Part shown: positions 1 to 6,256 of the stretch, piece by piece
Position numbering within the stretch: position 1 is the first letter of the stretch
Layout of the letters: every line of letters starts with the position of its first letter
NCBI GenBank assembly: GCA_023429275.1
Contig: JAEYWB010000340.1
Coordinates: 1 to 7,626, forward strand
Direction of reading: 5' to 3'
Origin: Planctomycetota bacterium
GTDB taxonomy: Bacteria; Planctomycetota; Planctomycetia; Planctomycetales; Planctomycetaceae
DNA: 7,626 nucleotides
Made by a program: the position numbers and the translations under genes
Notes under the pieces: generated by a model
Told to the model about the DNA's origin: nothing
Databases searched by the model: none
Seen by the model: the letters and a program-made list of their open reading frames with translations, nothing else

Positions 1-20
1 CGCGGCGCCGCCCCTGGGTG

Positions 21-44
21 GCGCGGTCCTGCCGGTGACCGCGC
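21..44. repeat. perfect 8-bp inverted repeat (hairpin)
   Basis: GCGCGGTC at 21-28 is the exact reverse complement of GACCGCGC at 37-44, with an 8-base loop. The stem is strong and GC-rich, but no T-run follows on either strand, so an intrinsic terminator is not clearly shown. Part of it (26-34, GTCCTGCCG) can instead pair with CGGCAGGAC at 65-73, giving two mutually exclusive folds. It may be the 3' end of a transcript entering from the left; its function is unknown. Confidence 0.4.
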
Positions 45-202
45 TGCTGCGTCCATAGACGTGACGGCAGGACGACCTCCGCGGTTCGTTCCCTTGTACA
101 GACCAGGCGATCGACAGTGACGTTCCGTTGATTCGACGCTCACAACGTGACGTCCCGATTCCGCTGTTGTCCTACGGCCGCAATCGATGCCGCCGTTCGC
201 AA

Positions 203-225
203 CGACGCGCTCCGCTGGCGCGTCG
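203..225 (-). terminator. candidate terminator of the pentahaem gene
   Basis: CGACGCGC (203-210) and GCGCGTCG (218-225) form a perfect 8-bp stem with a 7-base loop. It starts about 33 bases past the TAA stop of the minus-strand gene, where a terminator is expected. The sequence after the stem on the minus strand begins TTGCGAACGG, so there is no real U-tract. It could be a Rho-assisted or weak intrinsic terminator, or a 3'-end stabilising structure. Confidence 0.4.
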
Positions 226-258
226 CGCCTATCATAAACAGTCAGGTTCTCTGCGAAC

Positions 259-3200
259 TTACCAGACGATCTCTTGGAGGATCTCGGCCTTCCCGTCCTT
301 GAAGACGACCGGGAAGAGAATCTCCTTTTTCCCGTCGGAGTTACGCACGATCGGCTCGCCGACGCTTCCGGTGACCTTGATCTTGAGCGACTTCTCGACG
401 AGATACGCGCCGTCGCTCTGCGTTTCGACGTCGCTGGAGAGGACCGCCCGGAAGTAGACCTTCGCAACTCCCTTGGACGTCACCGTCAGGCGCCGCTGGA
501 AGGCGGGGGACTTGTCGACGATCCTCGGTTCGGGGAAGTCGACCACGCGGAAGCTTTCCGATTCGTAGTCGAACGCAGGGCGTTTCTGGCTGTCGAGGGT
601 GTAACCGCGGAAGCGGTAGCCGCGGTCTCGCGGCGCGTCGCCCGGCCAGGGCTGACCTGGGTCGTCGAGGACCGCAAGCGGAGCGATGGTCTCAAGACGC
701 ATGACATCGTCGCCGAGCGGTCCCTGGAATCCCGGACCCCGGCCGACCCAGTGCTTCGAGGCGTCGATGAACTTGCCGTGCCACACAAGCGAGAGCGCCA
801 TGCGGTTGGCGTCCCAGGCGAGGTTCGCCAGTTCCGGATAGCCGACGCCGATCGCCCGCGGGGAGACGCCGTCGATGAAGTTGCGGTAGATCACGGGGGC
901 CGAGCCGTCCGGCTTCAGTTCGATCGCCTGAGCGAGAAGCCCGTCCGGGATCCCCGCCTTATTGGCATCGGTCAGGTAGGTCCAGATCGCGGCGATCTGC
1001 TTCGGCGGATTGCCGGCGTAGATGTCCTGGATCGTCGCCTTGCCGTTCGGGAAGCCGGTCGGCATCCGCGTGCCCGGGCGGTACTTTTGCGGATCGGGGA
1101 GATACCGCAGGAACCAGTCGGCCCGGAGACGACGGGTCATCGTCTGCAGGTTGATCGCCTGGATCCCTGTCGCCCGCATCTCGCCGAACTGGTGGCATTT
1201 GATGCAGGCCAGCTTCGTCTCACCGACGAGGAGCCGCCCCGTGGCCTTCACCTTGTGGATCGGCTCGTCGAATGCCGGGAACTCTTCGGCCGTGACCGAT
1301 TCCCGGTCGATCGAGGCGAGGGCCTGATCGAGATCACCGACCGCGCCGCCGAACTTCGGCATCCGGGTCCGCATGTACTCGCGGTCCCTGGCGCCGTTGC
1401 GGGTGACTTCCTTGAGCCAGTTGTCGTTCAGCTTGTCGCCGACTCCCGTCAGCGACGGCGGAATGCGTCCCTCGTCTCCCATCTCGGGTTCGGCAGTCTT
1501 GAAGTGCGGATTCCGCGCCAGTTCCGGTCCGCCGAGCGAGCCGCGGGTGTGACAGGCGTAGCAGTTGAACGCGACGAGCGTCTTGTGGACGGCGTCGGCC
1601 GGGCTCGGTTTCCCGGCGACCGGCTTCGTCGAGAGAGCGGCCGCCAGAGCGCTCCGCTGCAGGGCCGAGAGATCGTATTCGGGAATGGACGGGAGAGGGG
1701 GGACGGGGCTCTTCGCCGCCCCCGCACCGTTCTTCGGCCCGGTCGAGAGGCACCCCTCGGTCAGACGGACATCCTTGAGCGGCCTGGCCTTCATCGCCGA
1801 AACGATCGCCTGCCCCTCCGACTTGGCGCTGTGGCACGATGCGCAGCCAAGCGCCGCGAAGTACCGACGGCCGGTTTCAATCAGGTTGGGGTCGACAACA
1901 AACTGGCCGGGCTCCGGCGGCGTCTCCTTCCTCCTGCCGACTTCGTCCGCCGTCGGAGCGACGATCCGATCGATCATCTGCCGGGGAGTCTTCGGTCCCT
2001 CGAATTCGAGCTCGAGCGTCCACTCACCTCCTCCCTGGAAGTAGTCGACGCGGAGCTGATGGATCCCCGCCTTGAGCTCCACCTGGCCGGTCTTCACCGA
2101 GTGAGGATGGATGCCATCGCAGTCGACCACCTTGTTTCCGTCCACATAAGCGATGCTTCCATCGTCCGAACCGAGGTGAAACCTGTAGCGGCCGTCCTGC
2201 TTCACTTCGAAAAAGCCTTCGAAGCGGACGGCGAAGTTCGATGTCCGTTTTGCGACGGTCAGGTCGAGGCCGCGGCTGACACCGGTCGCCACCGGCTTGA
2301 GGTCGTCGAGCTTCGGGACGTTGTTCCATTCGCCGTGATAGGCGGCGAAGGTCATATTCGGCGGAACCTTGCTGATGACGACATCGCCGAGGAGGTAATT
2401 CGCGAGGTCCTTCGCCTCCTGGTCATTGAGGTGCATGGCCGGCATCCGGCCGCTCGATCGAACGTGCTGCGGGTTCTTGAGGAACTCGACGAGGCTCGGG
2501 ATCGAGTATTTCCGCTCGACGCTCGTCAGCGGGACCGAAGTCGCGACAGGTGTCGCCCCGTCCTTCCGGGATGCGTGGCAGGCGACGCAGCCGACGGAGT
2601 GAAACAACGCTTCGCCCCGCTTGGCTCCACCCGGGTCTCCCGCCGCTTCGACGAGAGTCCCGGTCGACGCCAGAAAGCTGACGAGAGACCGGATCGTGCT
2701 CGCCTTGTCCGCCGGATTCCAGTTGGCGAACAGGTCGGGCATCGTTGTCCCGGGCTTCACGCCGTGCGGATTGTCGAGGAAATCGGCGATCCACTGAGCG
2801 TGCAGCCGTTTCCCCGCCTCTTCGAGGTTCGGAGCCTGCTTCTTTTCGACGTAATTCTTGAGCGGTTCGTCGGCCGCATGGCAGGAGGTGCAGTTGAGTT
2901 CCCCAAGGAGGAGCCGCCCCCCTTCGGCGGGATCGCCCAGGCCGCTCGCGTAGAACCGCTCGAAACCGGCGTGAATCGGGCGACGGGCCTCCTTCTTCGC
3001 GTCCTTCGGCAGCACCCAGATGTTGCGGTAGCGGACCGGGTTGCCGTGGTCCTGCAGATAGATCGGTCCGGGCTCGGGGCCGGGGCCGAGCGGCGCGGCC
3101 GTTGTCGACTTCGGCAGTTCGACGTCCTGATGGACGAGCGTGCCGTTCAGCCGGACGGAGATCCGCGGATCGGCGACCTTCTTGCCGTCCTCGTACTTCG

Positions 3201-3903
3201 CGGCGGTGTAGTCGACGTCGTAGGTCTGCCAGGTGAGCGGCGGGAGGCAGGTGTTCACGTCGGGCCGGCGGATCGTGTAGATGCCGCCCGTCTCGTTATC
3301 GAGCCCTTCCAGGCCGAACGAGTCGAGCATCTGGGTCTCGTACCGTCCCTGGTAGTAGAGACCGCTGTTCCCGCGCCCCTGACCACGGGCGTGCGGCATG
3401 TAGGGGGTGCGGAACTCGATATGGAGCGAAAAATCCTGAAAGGTGTCGGTGCTCGTGCAGCCCTGGACCAGGAGGCCGTCTTCGGTGATCTTCGCCCCCG
3501 GCTTCCAGTGCTTTTCGAGCGACTCCTTCGTGCCGTCGAAGAGGACGACAGCCCCCGCGGGAGCGCGGAGGCCGATCGTCGGGCTCTGGCGTTCCGTCTT
3601 CTTCAACTTGAGCTGGTCGATCAGGTCCTGGACGCCTGCTGTGTCTTCTTCAGCCTCCTGCTTCTCCTTGCCGTTCCAGCCCGCCCCCGGGAGGCCGCCA
3701 CGATAGGTCACAACCTTGAACAGGTTGTTCCCGAGGGCGACGACCTGCACCCCGACGTTCTCGGCGACGTATTCTCCCTGGATGGCAAAGTCGGGATCGG
3801 CCGCGGCCGCTTCGGGAGTGTCGTACGTCTTCTTCGGGGTCTCGCCAGCGGCCGCGATGGCCGTGAGGAAGAGGCCCAGGATCATCCACGCGAGGCGCTG
3901 CAT
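259..3903 (-). CDS. exported pentahaem cytochrome c protein with DUF1080 and PA14 domains
   Basis: A 1214-residue exported protein. Residues 1-19 form a signal peptide (MQRLAWMILGLFLTAIAAA, then GETPKK). Residues 24-118 are the N-terminal region usual in planctomycete DUF1080 proteins. Residues 120-298 are DUF1080 (3-keto-disaccharide hydrolase family), with GNSGLYYQGRYE and a closing QDHGNPVRYRNIWV. Five CxxCH haem c motifs lie at 338, 439, 687, 781 and 900 (CTSCH, CVACH, CASCH, CYACH, CIKCH). A PA14-like, probably carbohydrate-binding, domain spans about 518-636, between haems 2 and 3. A beta-rich domain I cannot name, seen in related cytochrome proteins, fills 1002-1214. Likely axial methionines are M388, M487, M848 and M947; haem 3 has no obvious one. 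The frame extends to 4092, but the signal peptide starts at 3903 and a promoter candidate lies inside the extension, so 3903 is preferred. The upstream GAGAA is a weak ribosome site. A role coupling sugar processing to electron transfer is inferred. Confidence 0.9.
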   Translation of the reverse strand: MQRLAWMILGLFLTAIAAAGETPKKTYDTPEAAAADPDFAIQGEYVAENVGVQVVALGNNLFKVVTYRGGLPGAGWNGKEKQEAEEDTAGVQDLIDQLKLKKTERQSPTIGLRAPAGAVVLFDGTKESLEKHWKPGAKITEDGLLVQGCTSTDTFQDFSLHIEFRTPYMPHARGQGRGNSGLYYQGRYETQMLDSFGLEGLDNETGGIYTIRRPDVNTCLPPLTWQTYDVDYTAAKYEDGKKVADPRISVRLNGTLVHQDVELPKSTTAAPLGPGPEPGPIYLQDHGNPVRYRNIWVLPKDAKKEARRPIHAGFERFYASGLGDPAEGGRLLLGELNCTSCHAADEPLKNYVEKKQAPNLEEAGKRLHAQWIADFLDNPHGVKPGTTMPDLFANWNPADKASTIRSLVSFLASTGTLVEAAGDPGGAKRGEALFHSVGCVACHASRKDGATPVATSVPLTSVERKYSIPSLVEFLKNPQHVRSSGRMPAMHLNDQEAKDLANYLLGDVVISKVPPNMTFAAYHGEWNNVPKLDDLKPVATGVSRGLDLTVAKRTSNFAVRFEGFFEVKQDGRYRFHLGSDDGSIAYVDGNKVVDCDGIHPHSVKTGQVELKAGIHQLRVDYFQGGGEWTLELEFEGPKTPRQMIDRIVAPTADEVGRRKETPPEPGQFVVDPNLIETGRRYFAALGCASCHSAKSEGQAIVSAMKARPLKDVRLTEGCLSTGPKNGAGAAKSPVPPLPSIPEYDLSALQRSALAAALSTKPVAGKPSPADAVHKTLVAFNCYACHTRGSLGGPELARNPHFKTAEPEMGDEGRIPPSLTGVGDKLNDNWLKEVTRNGARDREYMRTRMPKFGGAVGDLDQALASIDRESVTAEEFPAFDEPIHKVKATGRLLVGETKLACIKCHQFGEMRATGIQAINLQTMTRRLRADWFLRYLPDPQKYRPGTRMPTGFPNGKATIQDIYAGNPPKQIAAIWTYLTDANKAGIPDGLLAQAIELKPDGSAPVIYRNFIDGVSPRAIGVGYPELANLAWDANRMALSLVWHGKFIDASKHWVGRGPGFQGPLGDDVMRLETIAPLAVLDDPGQPWPGDAPRDRGYRFRGYTLDSQKRPAFDYESESFRVVDFPEPRIVDKSPAFQRRLTVTSKGVAKVYFRAVLSSDVETQSDGAYLVEKSLKIKVTGSVGEPIVRNSDGKKEILFPVVFKDGKAEILQEIVW

Positions 3904-3991
3904 GAAGTTCTCGAAAAGGCGTGTCGGAAGGTGGAGCCCGGCAACAGTTCCGTGCGGTGACGCGACGGAGGCCCGCGCCCATGGCGTTCGG

Positions 3992-4019
3992 ATCATACCC
4001 ATCAACGATTTGTGATCAA
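3992..4019 (-). promoter_or_regulatory. candidate sigma70-type promoter of the pentahaem gene
   Basis: Read on the minus strand, TTGATC (4014-4019) and TATGAT (3992-3997) are separated by 16 bases. They match 4 of 6 and 5 of 6 positions of the TTGACA/TATAAT consensus. Transcription would start near 3985 and give a leader of about 80 bases before the ATG at 3903. An ATCGTTGAT copy (4001-4009) lies in the spacer, where a bound regulator could block or alter polymerase binding. The match comes from reading the sequence only, and planctomycete promoters are poorly defined. Confidence 0.35.
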
Positions 4020-4227
4020 ACTGGAGGGGAGTCTCGCCTTCAAGGCGATCTGGCTCCGGACCGGAGGGCTGCCGGTCCGCGTGGGATGGCATAGTTGTCT
4101 CAGGATTCCTCGCCGGTTATCTCCGTTTCCGATGAAGGCTCATGCCCCCCGACCAGCGCGACATCGACAGCGTGGCGATCGTTGATCCGAGACCATAGAC
4201 TCATGTCTCCGACGTCCTGACAACGAT
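4001..4227. promoter_or_regulatory. repeated ATCGTTGAT motif, possible shared operator
   Basis: ATCGTTGAT occurs exactly on the minus strand at 4001-4009 and on the plus strand at 4178-4186. A 7-of-9 copy (ATCGTTGTC) lies on the minus strand at 4219-4227. The last two form a 9-bp inverted repeat, CGATCGTTG (4176-4184) with CAACGATCG (4221-4229), in the leader of the propeller gene. The first sits in the spacer of the opposing promoter candidate. This would suit a regulator acting on both divergent genes, but a shared 9-mer in 349 bases is not rare by chance. Confidence 0.25.
4034..4079. repeat. cluster of inverted repeats between divergent genes
   Basis: Three perfect inverted repeats are packed together: TCGCCTT-C-AAGGCGA (4034-4048), CTCCGG-A-CCGGAG (4054-4066), and CGGACCGG (4057-4064) with CCGGTCCG (4072-4079) around a 7-base loop. 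The second and third overlap, so they cannot form at the same time in one molecule. A terminator role is unlikely because no gene ends here. A protein-binding site or a structured leader is possible. Confidence 0.4.
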
Positions 4228-4252
4228 CGGTCTTCAACGGAATGGGATCGCA

Positions 4253-5464
4253 ATGCGGAAGTCCACCTCGGCTCTCTTCACTGTTCTGGCCCTCTGGCTT
4301 TGTGACATCTCCTCGGCGGACCAGTGGCCCCGCTTTCGGGGGCCTGGTGGAGCCGGAGTCAGCACGCTGAAAGGGGTTCCGGCGACCTGGAACGAGAGCG
4401 ATTTCGAATGGAAGGTCGAGCTCCCGGGGATCGGCCACTCCTCTCCCGTCATCTGGGATGACAAGCTGTTCCTGACGACCGGCACGGAAGATGGAACGCG
4501 GACGCTCCGAGGGTTCAATGCCCTCACCGGGAAGGAGCTGTGGCACCAGTCGATCAACCTCGGAACAAACAAGCTCCACAAGAAGAACAGCTACGCCTCC
4601 GGTTCCGCGGCCGCCGATGCCGAGCGGGTCTATATCAGCCATGCCGACACCGGCGAGAACCTCGTCATCGCCTACACCCATGACGGACAGGAGGTCTGGA
4701 GATACAAGGTCGGCTCCTTCGCCGGCCAGCACGGGCAGGGGATCTCGCCCATCGTCTACAACGGCCTGCTGATCGTCCCGAATGACCAGGATGGTCCGAG
4801 CTCGATTGTTGCCTTGAATGCCAAGACCGGCGATGTCGTCTGGACAGCCGACCGGCCCTCCCGCGAGGTCTCCTACTCGACGCCGTTTATCCACGACGTC
4901 GGCGGGAACCCGCAGCTGATCTGCCTGAGCGGAATCACCGGCCTGGCGGCCCTCGACCCGCGCAACGGGCAGACGATCTGGTCCGGAGCGCCGCTCGCCC
5001 AGCGGACGGTCGGTTCTCCCGTTTCGGCGGGCGGACGGATTTTTGCAGTCTGCGGGCAGGGGGGGCGGGGAACGCTCATGATGGGGGTCGACCCGACCGC
5101 CCCGAATGCCGAGCCGATCCTCGTGAAGAAGGGAATTCCCTACGTTCCGACCCCGATCGGGAAGGGAGACCGCCTGTTCCTGTGGACCGACGACGGCTTC
5201 GCGGCCTGCCTCGACGTCAAGACCCAGAAGGAGCTCTGGCGTTCACGCGTCGGCGGCAATTACACCGCGTCGCCGATCCTGATCGACGACAAGATCTACG
5301 CTGTCGGCGAAGACGGACAGGTTGCAGTTGTTGCCGCTGAGGACGAGTACAAGCTCTACGGCAAGAGTCCGATTGGCGACAACTCGTTCGCGACACCCGC
5401 TGTGGCGAACGGCCGCGTTTACTTCCGCGGGTTTCACTCGCTCGTGTCTCTCAAGGCGAAGTGA
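4253..5464 (+). CDS. secreted PQQ-like (BamB-type) beta-propeller protein
   Basis: A 403-residue protein. Residues 1-22 form a type I signal peptide with a likely cut at SSA|DQ. The nearby Cys (LWLC) does not fit a lipobox, so it is probably not a lipoprotein. The mature part opens with QWPRFRGPGGAGVS, common at the start of planctomycete PQQ-like propellers. Blade motifs recur: NALTGKELW (89-97), YTHDGQEVW (141-149), LNAKTGDVVW (188-197), LDPRNGQTIW (234-243) and LDVKTQKELW (320-329), consistent with a near-complete propeller. No true quinoprotein dehydrogenase active site is recognised, so a scaffold or binding role is more likely than catalysis. ATG 4253 is the first in-frame start after a TAG at 4196-4198; GGGAT at 4244-4248 is a weak, close ribosome site. 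It is divergent from the pentahaem gene, and its substrate or partner is unknown. Confidence 0.9.
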   Translation: MRKSTSALFTVLALWLCDISSADQWPRFRGPGGAGVSTLKGVPATWNESDFEWKVELPGIGHSSPVIWDDKLFLTTGTEDGTRTLRGFNALTGKELWHQSINLGTNKLHKKNSYASGSAAADAERVYISHADTGENLVIAYTHDGQEVWRYKVGSFAGQHGQGISPIVYNGLLIVPNDQDGPSSIVALNAKTGDVVWTADRPSREVSYSTPFIHDVGGNPQLICLSGITGLAALDPRNGQTIWSGAPLAQRTVGSPVSAGGRIFAVCGQGGRGTLMMGVDPTAPNAEPILVKKGIPYVPTPIGKGDRLFLWTDDGFAACLDVKTQKELWRSRVGGNYTASPILIDDKIYAVGEDGQVAVVAAEDEYKLYGKSPIGDNSFATPAVANGRVYFRGFHSLVSLKAK

Positions 5465-5480
5465 CGCGCTCGCCTTCGGC

Positions 5481-5514
5481 CCTCATCGAATATCGCAATC
5501 GAGCGTAGATGAGG
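5481..5514 (+). terminator. candidate terminator hairpin after the propeller gene
   Basis: CCTCATC (5481-5487) is the exact reverse complement of GATGAGG (5508-5514), with a 20-base loop. It begins 16 bases after the TGA of the propeller gene. The sequence after it on the plus strand is CAACTTGATGTT, only mildly T-rich, so this is at best a weak intrinsic terminator. Confidence 0.35.
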
Positions 5515-5539
5515 CAACTTGATGTTCCTCGTCCGATGC

Positions 5540-5553
5540 CCGGCCACGGCCGG
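5540..5553. repeat. short GC hairpin between convergent genes
   Basis: CCGGCC (5540-5545) and GGCCGG (5548-5553) form a 6-bp stem with only 2 bases between, so in RNA the innermost pair would have to open. It lies 15 bases past the stop of the macro-domain gene on the minus strand. No T-run follows it in either direction. It may help end transcription of the macro gene. Confidence 0.25.
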
Positions 5554-5568
5554 CGCGGTCGCTGACGT

Positions 5569-6105
5569 TCACTGGCTTTGAGAAATGCCTGGCAGGCTGT
5601 CGAGCACGGCTTCGACGTCGAATTTCGACCGGACTCCCAGGATCACCCTCTCGACCGGAGGGAAGGAACGGGCGATGACGCGTCGAAGGCCTTCGAGAAA
5701 ACCTTCGACCGGCAGGCGCCCGTAGCCAGTCGCAAGGAGCGGCAAAGCCACGGTCGTGGCATTCATGTCGGCGGCAAGTCCGAGGGCCTTCGAAACGATT
5801 TCTTCGATGATGACGGGCGAGGACTCATAGGCCCCGTCGACCGCGACCGCGTGCAGAACGCCTCGGTACGGTGAACCGCAAGGGGGCATCGACACGACCT
5901 CCCCGCGGGACACATGCCGCACCCCTCTGTCGGCCAGGAAATCTCGAAGGGCGTGCTGCATCGCGTCGCCGTATCTCAGCAGAAACGCGCCGCCGACACC
6001 GCCGGACAGTGTCAGATAGATATTGGCAGAGCAGATCAGAGCATCCGCCGGGATGTCGAGAATATCACCGTGACGGATCTGCCAGGTCGTGACCGTCGCC
6101 GGCAT
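5569..6105 (-). CDS. macro-domain protein (predicted ADP-ribose binding)
   Basis: A 178-residue, nearly single-domain macro protein. Visible motifs are GDILDIPADALICSAN (13-28), with the Asn of the SAN loop typical of the ligand pocket; the glycine-rich SGGVGGA (34-40); HAVAVDG (85-91); and LLATGYGRLP (123-132), the second ligand loop. Macro domains bind ADP-ribose or its derivatives, and some remove ADP-ribose from proteins or nucleic acids. Which applies here cannot be told. There is no signal peptide, so it is likely cytoplasmic. The start at 6105 was chosen because the domain begins almost at once after it, and GGGG lies 6 bases upstream. An ATG at 6147 with GAAGGGAC just before it would add 14 residues, and a GTG at 6195 would add 30. 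It follows the PSCyt2/PSD1 gene on the same strand after 202 bases and converges on the propeller gene. No functional link to either is evident. Confidence 0.85.
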   Translation of the reverse strand: MPATVTTWQIRHGDILDIPADALICSANIYLTLSGGVGGAFLLRYGDAMQHALRDFLADRGVRHVSRGEVVSMPPCGSPYRGVLHAVAVDGAYESSPVIIEEIVSKALGLAADMNATTVALPLLATGYGRLPVEGFLEGLRRVIARSFPPVERVILGVRSKFDVEAVLDSLPGISQSQ

Positions 6106-6129
6106 GACGGACCCCGCGAATGGATCTGG

Positions 6130-6156
6130 GAAGGGACAGACAGCCATCGTCCCTTC
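6130..6156 (-). promoter_or_regulatory. hairpin enclosing an alternative macro-gene start
   Basis: GAAGGGAC (6130-6137) and GTCCCTTC (6149-6156) form a perfect 8-bp inverted repeat with an 11-base loop. In the minus-strand transcript, the arm at 6149-6156 reads GAAGGGAC, a purine-rich ribosome-site-like sequence, and the loop carries the ATG at 6145-6147. Folding would hide that site. A third copy of the arm, GTCCCTTC, occurs at 6280-6287 on the plus strand. It may be a translational control element or an operator, and either reading is inference. Confidence 0.3.
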
Positions 6157-6239
6157 GCAGTATCGCACTCCGTTTCCCAACCGCAATCGCAGCACATTGC
6201 GCGACGCGGTCGAGGTCAGTGAGGACTCGGCAACGCTCG

Positions 6240-6256
6240 AGCCGCGCTCCGCGGCT
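6240..6256 (-). terminator. candidate terminator hairpin after the PSD1 gene
   Basis: AGCCGCG (6240-6246) and CGCGGCT (6250-6256) form a perfect 7-bp stem with a 3-base loop. It starts 51 bases beyond the TGA of the minus-strand gene. The T-rich side (TTT) lies before the stem on the minus strand rather than after it, so this is not a classic intrinsic terminator, though the short tight stem fits a transcript 3' end. Confidence 0.35.

Larger units (their letters stand above)
1..258. other. non-coding region left of the pentahaem gene
   Basis: No convincing gene is seen here. All three plus-strand frames meet stops early (for example TAG at 56-58 and TGA at 118-120), and no start with a good ribosome binding site and sustained coding bias is visible on the minus strand. 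The stretch holds two perfect 8-bp-stem hairpins (21-44 and 203-225) and a long-range 9-bp inverted repeat (26-34 with 65-73). It is most simply the 3' flank of the leftward-running gene that ends at 259. A high-GC3 open stretch at 2-58 on the plus strand could be the tail of a gene entering from the left, but 18 codons are too few to claim it. Confidence 0.55.
3904..4252. other. divergent intergenic control region
   Basis: This 349-base stretch separates the divergent starts of the pentahaem gene (leftward) and the propeller gene (rightward). It contains a sigma70-like promoter candidate for the leftward gene (3992-4019), copies of an ATCGTTGAT motif, and nested inverted repeats at 4034-4079. 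No convincing promoter for the rightward gene was found. The minus-strand frame stays open to 4092, but that extension precedes the signal peptide and includes a TCA codon, which the rest of the gene never uses. I therefore treat it as non-coding. Confidence 0.6.

Noticed and set aside
2..58. Possible tail of a plus-strand gene entering from the left, ending TAG at 56-58
   Set aside because: Only 18 codons with high GC at third positions; too short to tell from chance.
118..157. Direct repeat TGACGTTCCG / TGACGTCCCG
   Set aside because: Only two 10-base copies with one mismatch and no gene start nearby; likely chance.
128..457. 109-codon plus-strand frame at the end of the pentahaem gene
   Set aside because: Arg/Ser-rich, no domain, largely antisense to the real gene's C-terminus.
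274..3960. 1228-codon open frame on the plus strand
   Set aside because: It is the exact codon-aligned complement of the pentahaem gene, has no recognisable domain, and is explained by the sense gene's avoidance of TTA, CTA and TCA.
4253..4318. Lipoprotein signal in the propeller protein
   Set aside because: The cysteine follows LWL, which lacks the small residue needed at the -1 position of a lipobox; a type I cut at SSA|DQ fits better.
4100..4894. 264-codon open frame on the minus strand across the start of the propeller gene
   Set aside because: It overlaps a clear signal peptide and propeller-coding sequence and has no recognisable domain; a shadow in GC-rich DNA.
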